NCBI RefSeq assembly: GCF_000025965.1
Contig: NC_006513.1
Coordinates: 1,364,001-1,428,000, forward strand
From: Aromatoleum aromaticum EbN1
Lineage (GTDB): Bacteria; Pseudomonadota; Gammaproteobacteria; Burkholderiales; Rhodocyclaceae
DNA: 64,000 nt
Direction: 5' to 3'
In this document: positions 19,553 through 29,416 of the stretch, in pieces
How positions within the stretch are numbered: position 1 is the first letter of the stretch
Layout: every line of letters starts with the position of its first letter
Translations under genes and position numbers: made by a program
The notes under the pieces: generated by a model
What the model was told of the DNA's origin: nothing
The model's database searches: none
The model's input: the letters and a program-made list of their open reading frames with translations, nothing else

Positions 19553-19722
19553 GCTGAAGCTGTCGAGGGTGCAATGAACCGAAATCTTACCATGTCCCCC
19601 GCCGGCGCTTGCCCGGTCGCCGGTTTCCCCGAAGCCCCCGCCGCACGCCTGACTCACGCATTGCGCGCTGCCGCGCCCGCCATTAGAATGGCAGCCCTGT
19701 TCAGCGCAAATCGGGCTGAAGC

Positions 19723-19796
19723 GCGGGCGTCGTATAATGGTAATACCCTAGCTTCCCAAGCTAGAGCCGTGGGTTCGATTCCCATCGCCCGCTCCA
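19723..19796 (+). tRNA. tRNA-Gly (anticodon CCC)
   Basis: A cloverleaf can be drawn by hand. The acceptor stem GCGGGCG pairs with CGCCCGC. The D-arm contains AATGGTAA. The anticodon stem CTAGC/GCTAG encloses the loop TTCCCAA (anticodon CCC). The T-arm contains GGGTTCGATTCCC, and CCA is encoded at 19794-19796. The 3' end abuts foreign DNA starting with an integrase gene, so this is the likely attachment site of the element to the right. Confidence 0.96.
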
Positions 19797-19912
19797 CTTC
19801 AACTTTCCAGGGACTTCCACTGAAATCCAAGGACTGTTGTAAGTTACTGGCCCGATTGACTTTTTAGCAATCCTCTCAGTCCAGTGACATCCAGCGAAAT
19901 CCACTGACAGCC

Positions 19913-19942
19913 GGTACAAAGCGGTACAAAAAGTGGTACAAA
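19913..19942. repeat. Three direct GGTACAAA repeats between tRNA-Gly and the integrase gene
   Basis: GGTACAAA occurs at 19913-19920, 19923-19930 and 19935-19942 (periods 10 and 12). Just before are related TCCACTGA/TCCAGTGA-like words (about 19815-19908). Short direct repeats next to an att site are typical of arm-type binding sites for tyrosine recombinases or their excision factors. That role is inferred from position. Confidence 0.5.
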
Positions 19943-20033
19943 ATGCGGAGAGCGTTCGTTCCGCATTGTGGCTGGAGGAGCCCGGGCCCGGTAACGAACA
20001 TGGCATCCAACTCGCTTTTCAGGAGTTGGACAC

Positions 20034-21959
20034 ATGCTCACAGACATGACGGTCCGGCAGGCCAAGGCCACCGGCAAGCTGTACACCATCGCGGACTTCG
20101 ATGGTCTCTGCCTCCATATCTCCGCCGTCGGCGGCAAGGCGTGGCACTTCCGCTACACCTGGATGGGCCAGCGCGCCCGCATCTCCCTGGGCAGCTACCC
20201 CGAACTGTCGCTGCGCGAGGCCCGCGAACTGCGCGACGCGGCGCGCTCGCTGCTCGCCAGGGGCATCAATCCGCGCACCGATCGCAAGCAGAAGCGCCAC
20301 GCGATCCGGCTCGCCGGCGAAAACACCTTCATGGCGGTCTACGAGAAGTGGATGGAACACCGCCAGCTCACCCTCGAGGAGGGCCGTCAGAGTTCGCTGG
20401 AGCAGATCCGCCGCGTCTTCAGGAAGGACGTTTTCCCTTTCCTGAAACGGCTGACCATCTACGAGATCACCCGCCCCCACCTCCTGGAGGTGATCGGCCG
20501 CATCGAAAAACGCAACTCGTTGTCGGTGGCCGAGAAGGTACGTACCTGGCTCAAGCAGTTGTTCGACTACGCGATGGTCGTCATCTCGGGCATGGAGACC
20601 CACCCGGCCACCGACCTGCATGTGGTCGCGGTGCCGTTGCCGCCGGTCGAACACAATCCGTTCCTGCGCATGGCCGAACTCCCCGAGTTCCTGCAGACGC
20701 TGCGCAAGTACCGCGGCATGCTGAAGACGCAACTGGCGATCCGCCTGCTGCTCCTGACCGGGGTCCGAACGGGCGAACTGCGCCTGGCCACGCCAGATCA
20801 GTTCGATCTGGACCGCCGGCTGTGGATCATCCCCGTCATGTCGCTCAAGCAGCGCAAGATGCTCACCCGCAAGAAGCGCAGGCGTGTCACCGACATCCCG
20901 CCGTACATCGTCCCGCTGTCCGTCCAGGCCATCGAGATCGTCCGCTACCTGCTCGAAGACGTCAAACCCGTTCAGAAGCACCTCTTCGCCGGGGTCAAGC
21001 GCCTCACCGACCGCATGAGCGAGAACACGGTCAACGTTGCCCTCAAGCGCCTCGGCTACGATGACCGCCTGACGGGCCACGGCCTCCGCGCCACGATCTC
21101 AACCGCACTGAACGAGCTGGGCTATCCGAAGGTCTGGGTGGATTCCCAGCTCTCGCACGCCGACCCCAACCGCATCAGCGCCACCTACAATCACGCGGAG
21201 TACGTCGAACAGCGCCGGGTGATGATGCAGGACTGGGCCGATCGCCTGGACCTCTTCGAGCAGAACCAGGTGCAGGTCGCCAGCATGCACCTGACCATCC
21301 ACCTGCAGGGTTTGCCGACGATCGCCGGGCAGGAAACCACCCCGTTGCCGACTCCGGGCCAGCACGCGCCCATCCTGCTGGTGGCGTCCACCGAGCGGAG
21401 TGTGCCGACGGTAACGCCCGCAACGCAGCGCCTGTCGGCCGTTGAGATGCCCGAGTACGCGCGGCCGAAGCTTTCTGACTTGCAGCACGAGCGCCTGAAG
21501 CTGCTGGAAATTTTCGAGGGGCCGGACAACCTGGTGGTGGCTGACTACGCCAACCTGGCAGGCAAGTCGCGCCGCTGGATCACCTACGAGATCCAGACCG
21601 GCAACCTGCTGTCGATCCAACTGGGGAACAAGGGTCAGCGCGTCCCGGTGTGGCAGCTCGATCCGCTCAAGCGTCAGCTGGTTCAGGCCATCCTCAGGCA
21701 GACGCCGCGGGGCGTAGATACCTGGGACATCTATCATGCACTGCTACGACCGCATGACGCCCTCGGCAATCGTTCGCCTGTCGACGCGGTGACGCCCGAG
21801 AACATGAAGATCGCCGTGCGCGTGGTTGTAGAGCAGTGTTCGCAGCAAGTTGAAACCTTGGCTCCAACGCACTACCCCATGCAGGTGGTGCAGAGCGTGC
21901 AGCGAATGGTTCAAAACGCAATCGCGACCGGTTCGGTGGAAAGCGTGGCGAGCGACTGA
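20034..21959 (+). CDS. Site-specific tyrosine recombinase (integrase), ICEclc/IntB13-like size class
   Basis: Integrates and excises the adjacent element at tRNA-Gly. It has 641 residues. An N-terminal DUF4102-type domain (GLCLHISAVGGKAWHFRYTWMGQRARISLG) is followed by a core-binding domain and a catalytic domain. The tetrad is visible as Arg in LTGVRTGELR, HGLRATISTAL (His and Arg), His in LSHADPNRISATYNHAEYVEQRR and the Tyr within it. About 230 residues after the catalytic Tyr form an extension with a possible HTH-like segment (VADYANLAGKSRRWITYEIQTG). The unusual length resembles integrases of the ICEclc family, which also use tRNA-Gly. The gene points away from the tRNA. Confidence 0.93.
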   Translation: MLTDMTVRQAKATGKLYTIADFDGLCLHISAVGGKAWHFRYTWMGQRARISLGSYPELSLREARELRDAARSLLARGINPRTDRKQKRHAIRLAGENTFMAVYEKWMEHRQLTLEEGRQSSLEQIRRVFRKDVFPFLKRLTIYEITRPHLLEVIGRIEKRNSLSVAEKVRTWLKQLFDYAMVVISGMETHPATDLHVVAVPLPPVEHNPFLRMAELPEFLQTLRKYRGMLKTQLAIRLLLLTGVRTGELRLATPDQFDLDRRLWIIPVMSLKQRKMLTRKKRRRVTDIPPYIVPLSVQAIEIVRYLLEDVKPVQKHLFAGVKRLTDRMSENTVNVALKRLGYDDRLTGHGLRATISTALNELGYPKVWVDSQLSHADPNRISATYNHAEYVEQRRVMMQDWADRLDLFEQNQVQVASMHLTIHLQGLPTIAGQETTPLPTPGQHAPILLVASTERSVPTVTPATQRLSAVEMPEYARPKLSDLQHERLKLLEIFEGPDNLVVADYANLAGKSRRWITYEIQTGNLLSIQLGNKGQRVPVWQLDPLKRQLVQAILRQTPRGVDTWDIYHALLRPHDALGNRSPVDAVTPENMKIAVRVVVEQCSQQVETLAPTHYPMQVVQSVQRMVQNAIATGSVESVASD

Positions 21960-22020
21960 TCGGCATACTGGCGATCCATGAACTGCCGCCGAACAGACGA
22001 ACGGGCGCCAACTATTCGGG

Positions 22021-22671
22021 TCAGGCTGACTCGGCTGTCGCGACCCTCACCGCCCGTTCGGCGAACCTCTCGACAGCCGGCGTCCATCGTTGGGGCGACT
22101 GCAGCAACTGGGTTCTGATGAGATAGGGGCCGTTGGCCAGTGGGCGCATTGCGACACCCCTGCTACGTGCCTGCACGACGCACGATCGAGGCGCAATGCC
22201 GACACCGTAGCCAGCCGCCACCAGCACAGTCATGAGTTCGAAGGAGGCAATCTCCTGGGCAGAGCGCTTTTCAGGTCCGAAGAGTGCATCAAGCTGCTCG
22301 CTCAGCGCATCACATTCCCACCGGCACCACCGAAACAACGGATAGTGCAGCAGGGCATCCAGTGACACCTCAGGATAGACGAGCAATGGCGAGCGCAAGG
22401 GAACCGCCAAGGCCAGTTCATCGACCCACAGCAGCTGGACGTTGAACGCATGGTCCGTCGGCCTCGTCGCCAGCGCCAATCCGATGTCGTAGGTCCCGTC
22501 TTCGAGGCCATCGACCAGGTCCCCGGAAGCGACGTCCTGCGGCACGATGACGGTCTCCGGCTCCTCGACACGTTGCAGGGCAAGCAGGGTTGCCAGCCGA
22601 GGCGAAAGTGCTCCAGCCGAGATGGCGAGTGTGAGGATCGACGATTGACGAGACGCACTCGTGGTTCCCAT
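22021..22671 (-). CDS. LysR substrate-binding-domain protein lacking the DNA-binding HTH
   Basis: The 216-residue product aligns by eye only with the effector domain of LysR regulators: DIGLALATRPTDHAFNVQLLWVDELALAVPLRSPLLV, then SFELMTVLVAAGYGVGIAPRS. No winged-helix N-terminus is encoded upstream; the ATG at 22671 starts near the usual domain boundary. It is divergent from a small XRE gene with a palindromic intergenic region. It may be a ligand sensor or modulator partnering the XRE protein or the full LysR at 23090. Truncation of an ancestral LysR is the alternative. Confidence 0.75.
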   Translation of the reverse strand: MGTTSASRQSSILTLAISAGALSPRLATLLALQRVEEPETVIVPQDVASGDLVDGLEDGTYDIGLALATRPTDHAFNVQLLWVDELALAVPLRSPLLVYPEVSLDALLHYPLFRWCRWECDALSEQLDALFGPEKRSAQEIASFELMTVLVAAGYGVGIAPRSCVVQARSRGVAMRPLANGPYLIRTQLLQSPQRWTPAVERFAERAVRVATAESA

Positions 22672-22718
22672 GTCGTGATGAAAGCCGGACCGCAGAAGAA
22701 GCGTTCATCATAGCAAGA

Positions 22719-22730
22719 GTTAAATTTAAC
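22719..22730. promoter_or_regulatory. Palindromic operator candidate between the HTH-less LysR and XRE genes
   Basis: GTTAAATTTAAC is a perfect 12-bp palindrome, followed by a further GGTTAAAC at 22733-22740. It sits in the A/T-rich divergent promoter region, 38 bases before the XRE start and 48 before the LysR-like start, well placed for dual control. Confidence 0.5.
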
Positions 22731-22767
22731 GTGGTTAAACACGTCGCGATATTCGACGCTTTTGCCG

Positions 22768-23061
22768 ATGCAAAAGCGTACCGTCCAGCGTGGCCGCCCT
22801 GTCGGATCGACCACCTACGAACCTGAGCCTGCGTTGGCCTTCGGCCAGGCGGTTCGTGCTGCACGGATGGAACAGGGAATGGCCCAGGAGGAACTGGCGT
22901 CCTTGGCAGAAATCGAGCGCTCCCACATGGGCAAGATCGAGCGTGGAGAGCACATGCCCACGCTGGCGCTGATCCTCAGAATTGCAGCCGCGCTGAACAG
23001 AAGTGCCGCGGATCTGATCGCTGCAACGGAGAAAAACCTGCGCTCGGGACTGACGACTTAG
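22768..23061 (+). CDS. Small XRE-family HTH regulator
   Basis: 97 residues, essentially one Cro/C1-type HTH (ALAFGQAVRAARMEQGMAQEELASLAEIERSHMGKIERGEHMPTLALILRIAAALN). It is preceded by a basic tail that includes the AT-hook-like RGRPVG. The ATG at 22768 is preferred; a TTG two codons upstream would also be in frame. It lies between and opposite to two LysR-type genes close to the integrase. Such small XRE proteins often govern ICE excision or transfer; this role is inference. Confidence 0.8.
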   Translation: MQKRTVQRGRPVGSTTYEPEPALAFGQAVRAARMEQGMAQEELASLAEIERSHMGKIERGEHMPTLALILRIAAALNRSAADLIAATEKNLRSGLTT

Positions 23062-23089
23062 CCCGCGAATAGGCGCGAGGCATTGCCCG

Positions 23090-23992
23090 TCACTTGTCCG
23101 TCTGAGCGTGTAGACGCGCCATGAAGCGGTCCAGCGGTATGGCGGGAGCGGCGGCAGTGCCACTACTGTCCGGCCGTAATAGGTAGGTAGTGTGGACGAC
23201 GTTTGGGGCCGCGAGGGGACGCGTCACGATGTCGGGACGATGGCAACCCCCAATTCGTGCGGCGTTCGCGAATCCAACGCCATAACCTGCTGCGGCCAGC
23301 ATCAGCATCATGTCCATCGAGGTGACGTGCTCGACGACAATGGGTCTGTCTGTCGCGGTACGTAGCAATCGGTCCAGGTCGGAATTGCATTGCCCGAATA
23401 GACGGGGGTCGCCCATCACGAGCGGATAACGTACCAGATCTTCCAAGGGGACTTGCTTGTGAACGAGCAACGGATGCCGTGTCGATACGACTACGACCAA
23501 CGAGTCTGTCCAGATCGGTTCGGCAACGATTCCGTCCCCGACCTCAGTGGTATATCCAAACCCGACATTGAAGCCCCCTGATCGCAGTCCGCGCAGCTGT
23601 TCGGCCAGCGGCGCCTCGGTCAAACGTATCTCGACTGCCGGATCCTCCTCGCGACAGCGTGCGAGAAAAGCAGAAAGCCGCGGATCGATGCAGCCACAGG
23701 GGACGGCGACGCGAAGAATGCCCAGGTAGCCCGAAGAAACAGCCTTTACGTTTTCACGGGCCATCTTCAAAGTTGTGAACAACCTCCGCACATCCTGGAG
23801 AAAAACCTCACCTGCCTGCGTCAGTCGTGTGCCGCGGCGGTCTCGATCAAAAAGCAACACGCCAAGTTCGCCTTCGAGCTCCTTGATGGTGCGGGACAGT
23901 GGGGATTGTTCGATGTGCAGTCTTTCCGCGGCACGCGTGAAGTGCAGTTCCTCCGCCAAGACCTCAAAGCAGCGAAGATGGCGCAACTCCAT
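23090..23992 (-). CDS. LysR-family transcriptional regulator
   Basis: Full-length LysR regulator, about 300 residues. The N-terminal winged helix is MELRHLRCFEVLAEELHFTRAAERLHIEQSPLSRTIKELEGELGVLLFDR. The effector domain contains LRVAVPCGCIDPRLSAFL, NVGFGYTTEVGDGIVAEPIWTDSLVVVV and MLMLAAAGYGVGFANAARI. The ATG at 23992 (MELRHL) has AGAGG about 12 bases upstream and matches the family start. Its effector-domain end resembles the HTH-less neighbour at 22021, suggesting duplication. The target genes and ligand are unknown. Confidence 0.88.
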   Translation of the reverse strand: MELRHLRCFEVLAEELHFTRAAERLHIEQSPLSRTIKELEGELGVLLFDRDRRGTRLTQAGEVFLQDVRRLFTTLKMARENVKAVSSGYLGILRVAVPCGCIDPRLSAFLARCREEDPAVEIRLTEAPLAEQLRGLRSGGFNVGFGYTTEVGDGIVAEPIWTDSLVVVVSTRHPLLVHKQVPLEDLVRYPLVMGDPRLFGQCNSDLDRLLRTATDRPIVVEHVTSMDMMLMLAAAGYGVGFANAARIGGCHRPDIVTRPLAAPNVVHTTYLLRPDSSGTAAAPAIPLDRFMARLHAQTDK

Positions 23993-24544
23993 GGCCTCGC
24001 CTCTTTCGAGATACCGTGGGTCAACGATCGGCACGCATGCCGCGCCGATCAAGCTGAACAACCGTATTGAGACCGTATTTTTCCCTTTCCCAAGCTTGAA
24101 TAGATTGACCTGGGGGGACTCTGACGGCAGGGCACTTGCGCCTACATGTCATAGCATGATCCGACGGCAACAAAAAGCTCGATTACCACCGATGACTTGC
24201 GCGAAACCTGCGGATAGCACGGCTATCCCTTCTACTTTTTTCCGTTTGCTGAGCAATGGAAAAGAGTCTGGTGGAGCAGTTTCCGACGATCGAAGACGTA
24301 AGAAATCGGCACGCAGCGCATGACTTGATGAAGATGCTGGTACCGAACTCTTCAACCGCGGAGTGCGTGATCGTCAAGTCGTCCTCCGGAAGGTCGACGC
24401 CCAGAGTGGTACCGCTTATCAAGCTGGGGTCCCACGCAAGGGACGATTCGCGTAAAAAGGAAAGATGCCGCGCATGACGGGGAGGAGAGGAGGACGAAAA
24501 CCATCAGGCGCTTTGTTGGCATCTTTCCGTAAGCTGCTGTTCAC
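23993..24544. other. Intergenic region without a recognisable gene
   Basis: About 550 bases between the LysR start and the ETF-QO fragment. Several short open frames exist on both strands (for example 24256-24477), but none shows a recognisable domain or a good ribosome binding site. The composition is mixed and looks like decayed or junction sequence. Confidence 0.5.
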
Positions 24545-24781
24545 CTACATTCCTTGGTAGATGGGCCACTCACCGCCCTGCGGCACGACCCAGTTGACGT
24601 TCTGCGTCGGGTCCTTGATGTCACAGGTCTTGCAGTGCACGCAGTTCTGCGCGTTGATCTGGAGGCGCGCGCTGTTGCCAGATGAGTGCCCCGCCTCGTC
24701 GCGCACGATCTCGTACACCCCGGCCGGACAGTAGCGCTGCTCGGGGGCGTCGAACTTGGCGACGTTCACCGCGATCGGCGC
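24545..24781 (-). pseudogene. Truncated electron-transfer flavoprotein:ubiquinone oxidoreductase (C-terminal fragment)
   Basis: Only the last about 78 codons are recognisable: [53 protein letters not shown]. This is the ferredoxin-like C-terminal domain of ETF-QO with all four [4Fe-4S] cysteines. The FAD and quinone domains (about 470 residues) are missing; upstream of about 24781 the frame loses similarity. It cannot be functional as ETF-QO. It marks a recombination junction next to the CobW and ped genes. Confidence 0.85.
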
Positions 24782-24948
24782 TACAAGCTGTCCACCAACA
24801 TCGACAATAAGTCGAATCGCTGGAACCCACGACGATTCGAAGCAAGAACGGGGCGACACTGCCGGCGAAGGCGGTGATTTGCCGAAGGAATTGAACCGAA
24901 TTCGGTCACGATCATCTTTGCCCGGCGGGTTTTGGCGAGAACCTCAAG

Positions 24949-26019
24949 TTATTCGAGCTGCCCACGTGTTAGTTTATTCCGGTTGTCGACTGAATCAACT
25001 TCGCAGCGCCTAAGCATTTCTTCAATCCATGCTGGATCAATCGCCTGTCCAATGAATATCAGCAAAGTTTGCCGCGGCTCAAAGGTGCGCCAGATCGTTC
25101 CACCTGTGATCTGGAGAAGACTCTGCACCCCCTGAACGACGAGACGTGGGCGCTGATGCGCGGCCCAAACAATGCCCTTGTAGCGCCATAGCCGGGGACC
25201 GTAGCGCCGCTGCGCCATGTCAAAAAACACGTTCAACCGCTCCAGATCGAGCGGGACACTGGACTCGAAGATATAAGACACTATATCGCTGGTGTGGCGT
25301 GACGTAGGCGCCGCAAGACAAAATCTCTTATCCGTCGCCGGCCGACGCCGCTTGATCTGAGTCAGTTCCTTACGCGGCACATAGTCAAAGGTGTACCCAT
25401 GTGTATCGAACAAGTGATTCAGGACGTCCACGATAGGCGCGTTGTGCAAATCCACGGAGAGTAGCTCTGCCCGCGGATTCATTTCTGCCACGCGTCTGCC
25501 AATCGCTTCGATCTGCGACTCCGTAGCGAGGTCGAATTTGGTTAAAAGCAATCGGTCGGCATAGGCCACCTGCGCCCGATTTTCAGTCATGTCGAGTTGC
25601 GCAAGTGCATGCACGCTATCGACGAGCGTGACAACACCGTCAAGGTGGAACCGCGTCAGAATCGTCGTTTCCGCGAGGAATGTTTGAACAATCGGTCCCG
25701 GATCGGCTATACCCGTTGTTTCAATCAGGACTCGATCAAATACAAATCCCTCTGCCTCACTGCTCTCGCTTAGCGTGTTCAGGGCGCGCGCAAAGTCGCC
25801 TCGCACAGTACAGCACAAGCAACCGTTGGCGAGCTGAATGACTGTTTCGTTACCATCCGTTATAAGAAACTCTGCATCGACGCCGACCGCACCGAACTCG
25901 TTTTCAATCACCGCGACACGCTCGCCGTGCAACTCCTGCAGTATGCGGTTGACGAGTGTCGTCTTCCCGCTACCGAGGAACCCGGTAATGACCGTAACGG
26001 GCGTCGTGATCTGCGTCAT
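24949..26019 (-). CDS. CobW/COG0523-family GTPase (putative metal chaperone)
   Basis: G3E P-loop GTPase, 356 residues. It has Walker A GFLGSGKTTLVN, ENEFGAVGVD, the metal-binding GCLCC motif, ETTGIADPGPI, and TKFDL as the guanine-specificity motif. A CobW C-terminal domain follows (RLWRYKGIVWAAHQRPRLVVQG, QTLLIFIGQ). Members insert or traffic metals such as zinc, cobalt or iron, or metal for a specific enzyme. It is 150 bases downstream of ped in the same orientation, so it may serve the ebd or apc enzymes. No histidine-rich loop is visible, so the metal cannot be guessed. Confidence 0.88.
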   Translation of the reverse strand: MTQITTPVTVITGFLGSGKTTLVNRILQELHGERVAVIENEFGAVGVDAEFLITDGNETVIQLANGCLCCTVRGDFARALNTLSESSEAEGFVFDRVLIETTGIADPGPIVQTFLAETTILTRFHLDGVVTLVDSVHALAQLDMTENRAQVAYADRLLLTKFDLATESQIEAIGRRVAEMNPRAELLSVDLHNAPIVDVLNHLFDTHGYTFDYVPRKELTQIKRRRPATDKRFCLAAPTSRHTSDIVSYIFESSVPLDLERLNVFFDMAQRRYGPRLWRYKGIVWAAHQRPRLVVQGVQSLLQITGGTIWRTFEPRQTLLIFIGQAIDPAWIEEMLRRCEVDSVDNRNKLTRGQLE

Positions 26020-26169
26020 CAGTTACTCGACCGCCAGTACAATGGCTGCGCCCGTGTCACGCGCAAGTCCAGGGCTTGAAACGTCCGCCAAGCTGCTCTA
26101 CCAATGATCAAATGGCGAGGACCACAAGTGCCGCGCACTGAATAAGGCATGTTCGAATTTCACCTATTC

Positions 26170-27656
<1,487 letters not shown>

Positions 27657-27664
27657 TTGGTCGC

Positions 27665-28309
27665 TCACTTGAGGATTTCGAAATCGACGAATTCGCCTGA
27701 ATATGACTTGCGCCCGGACCGCTCGGCGTTCCCCCCGCTCCAGACGGCGAAGGCTATCTTCGAGCTTCCACCTGCCTGGAGTTTCGCGAGCCCGTCGCCA
27801 GTTGCCATCGACCGACACAGGATGACGTTCCATTCTCCGTTTCGATGTTGCGCAACCGCCTTGAGGTCGCTGCCCGCTTTGTCCTTCATGCGCCGAACCG
27901 CTGAGAAGCCTTCAGCAACGATTTCCATTGGCTCGTTCGCGTTGGCCTTCCAGTACCAGGCGTTGACCGGTCGTCCCGTCGCCCCCATGGTGACAGCCTG
28001 CGCACCACGCGCGACCGGAAACATCGCCCCGACGCCATCAACGAAGGAATTCAGATCGACGATTTTGTCGTGCTTTTCCGACGCCCATTTGAGGCGTAGC
28101 GCAATCATGCTGCCGTTATGCAGCGCCGCGACGTCGAGACGCTTGATCACCCCGTGTCCTTCACTCAGCGCCAGAAACGGAGAGACCTCCTTGACCATGA
28201 CCAGCGGCGTGGGAAACATCTCGAACGTCGTGCTCTCGGCGCCTGCCCAAATCGGCGCGTCCAGATCAAGAAGCAGTTCTTTTCCACCCGGAACTCGTTT
28301 TGCTTTCAT
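27665..28309 (-). CDS. ebdC: Ethylbenzene dehydrogenase gamma subunit (heme b)
   Basis: Periplasmic heme b subunit that receives electrons from the EbdB iron-sulfur clusters. The 214-residue product has the ethylbenzene-dehydrogenase-type cytochrome b fold seen in the DdhC/SerC/EbdC group (LRLKWASEKHDKIVDLNSFVDGVGAMFPV, then AWYWKA). Heme in this family is held by one Met and one Lys; Met96 or Met108 and a C-terminal Lys are candidates here. No signal peptide is visible, consistent with hitch-hiker export with the Tat-tagged alpha subunit. It is 18 bases downstream of ebdB. Confidence 0.92.
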   Translation of the reverse strand: MKAKRVPGGKELLLDLDAPIWAGAESTTFEMFPTPLVMVKEVSPFLALSEGHGVIKRLDVAALHNGSMIALRLKWASEKHDKIVDLNSFVDGVGAMFPVARGAQAVTMGATGRPVNAWYWKANANEPMEIVAEGFSAVRRMKDKAGSDLKAVAQHRNGEWNVILCRSMATGDGLAKLQAGGSSKIAFAVWSGGNAERSGRKSYSGEFVDFEILK

Positions 28310-28327
28310 CTCATCCCCCGTGTGCTG

Positions 28328-29386
28328 TTAGGACTGAGTCAAGGGGTCATTCGTAAAGCCCCCGAATCGATCGGACCATTTCTTGCTGATCAGAAGGTCC
28401 ATCAGTTCCGAGCCCCGCCCCGCCCTCATGTTTTCGCGCTCAGTGTGCAGAACCGCGAGCACGCGCTTGACTTCGGGCCCGAACAGCCCTTCGAGGACGT
28501 CAAGCGGAATACGGGTCTTGTCGGTAATTTCCCCGTCCTCCCCGAAACCACGCGCGCCCATGGGCGGCACGTAATAGATGTTTGGGCCGGTTCCGTATTC
28601 AGCGTGCAGCGGCAGGGCAACCTTCCATTTCTTGACCAGTTTGTGGACATGGCTCGTCGTGTCATCGAGATAGCCAAAAGCGCGGACCCGACCTGGACAT
28701 TGCCGGTTACAGGCATTTGCGATCCCCTTTTCGATGCGGGGATAACACAGAATGCACTTTTCACTCGTTTGCGAAACCGGGTTGAAATAAATCGCCTTGT
28801 ATGGACAGGCCTCGACGCAATGGCGATGCCCTTTGCAGCGCTCTTGGTCCACGAGAACGATACCGTTGTCCTCACGCTTGTAGATCGCCCCGGTCGGACA
28901 CGCGGCGAGGCAAGCCGGATTGGTGCAGTGGTTGCACATTCTTGCCAGATAGAAGAAGAAGGGATTCGGCCACTTTCCACCGCCCTGATCTTCATCCCAG
29001 TTGTAGCCCCACGCAGGGTCCTTTCCGGTTGACTTGCTGGTCGGATGGAAGTGCACCGTCTGCCCTTTCCCCTCATAGAAGACTTCCTTGTGATTGAACT
29101 GGAAGTCATCACCCGAGTCGATGAGCGTAGGGAGCACGCCCGGTTGCGGCTCGCCTCGCAGGAATCCGCCGCCCTTCCTTTCATAGTCGCGCGGATACCC
29201 CTTGCCCGGATAGGTGGTCACGTTGTTCCACCGCATGTGCTCGGTTCCGGGGCGCTTGGTCCAAATGTTTTTGCAGGCAACCGTGCATGTTTGACACCCC
29301 AAACACTTGTTCAGGTCGATTACCGTTACGAGTTGCCGCTTCGCCTTTCTTAGCTCACTCTTGTTACCGTCTTGCACGTAAGTCAT
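28328..29386 (-). CDS. ebdB: Ethylbenzene dehydrogenase beta subunit (Fe-S)
   Basis: Electron-transfer subunit with four iron-sulfur clusters. Four cysteine groups are visible: CLGCQTCTVAC, CNHCTNPACLAAC, CKGHRHCVEAC and CILCYPR...CNRQC, as in the NarH/DdhB/SerB class. The ATG at 29386 gives 352 residues and has GGAG about 9 bases upstream; a TTG four codons earlier would overlap that site. The gene is 30 bases downstream of ebdA. It should leave the cell folded in the EbdABC complex. Confidence 0.95.
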   Translation of the reverse strand: MTYVQDGNKSELRKAKRQLVTVIDLNKCLGCQTCTVACKNIWTKRPGTEHMRWNNVTTYPGKGYPRDYERKGGGFLRGEPQPGVLPTLIDSGDDFQFNHKEVFYEGKGQTVHFHPTSKSTGKDPAWGYNWDEDQGGGKWPNPFFFYLARMCNHCTNPACLAACPTGAIYKREDNGIVLVDQERCKGHRHCVEACPYKAIYFNPVSQTSEKCILCYPRIEKGIANACNRQCPGRVRAFGYLDDTTSHVHKLVKKWKVALPLHAEYGTGPNIYYVPPMGARGFGEDGEITDKTRIPLDVLEGLFGPEVKRVLAVLHTERENMRAGRGSELMDLLISKKWSDRFGGFTNDPLTQS

Positions 29387-29416
29387 GTCTGTCTCCAACG
29401 ACTGATCTCTGCGCCA

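Noticed and set aside
19913-19942. CRISPR array start
   Set aside because: The repeats are 8 bases with 2-4 base spacers; no CRISPR-like repeat/spacer pattern exists in the window.
24256-24477. Small plus-strand open frame of 73 codons
   Set aside because: No domain, no ribosome site and no conserved neighbourhood; not supportable as a gene.
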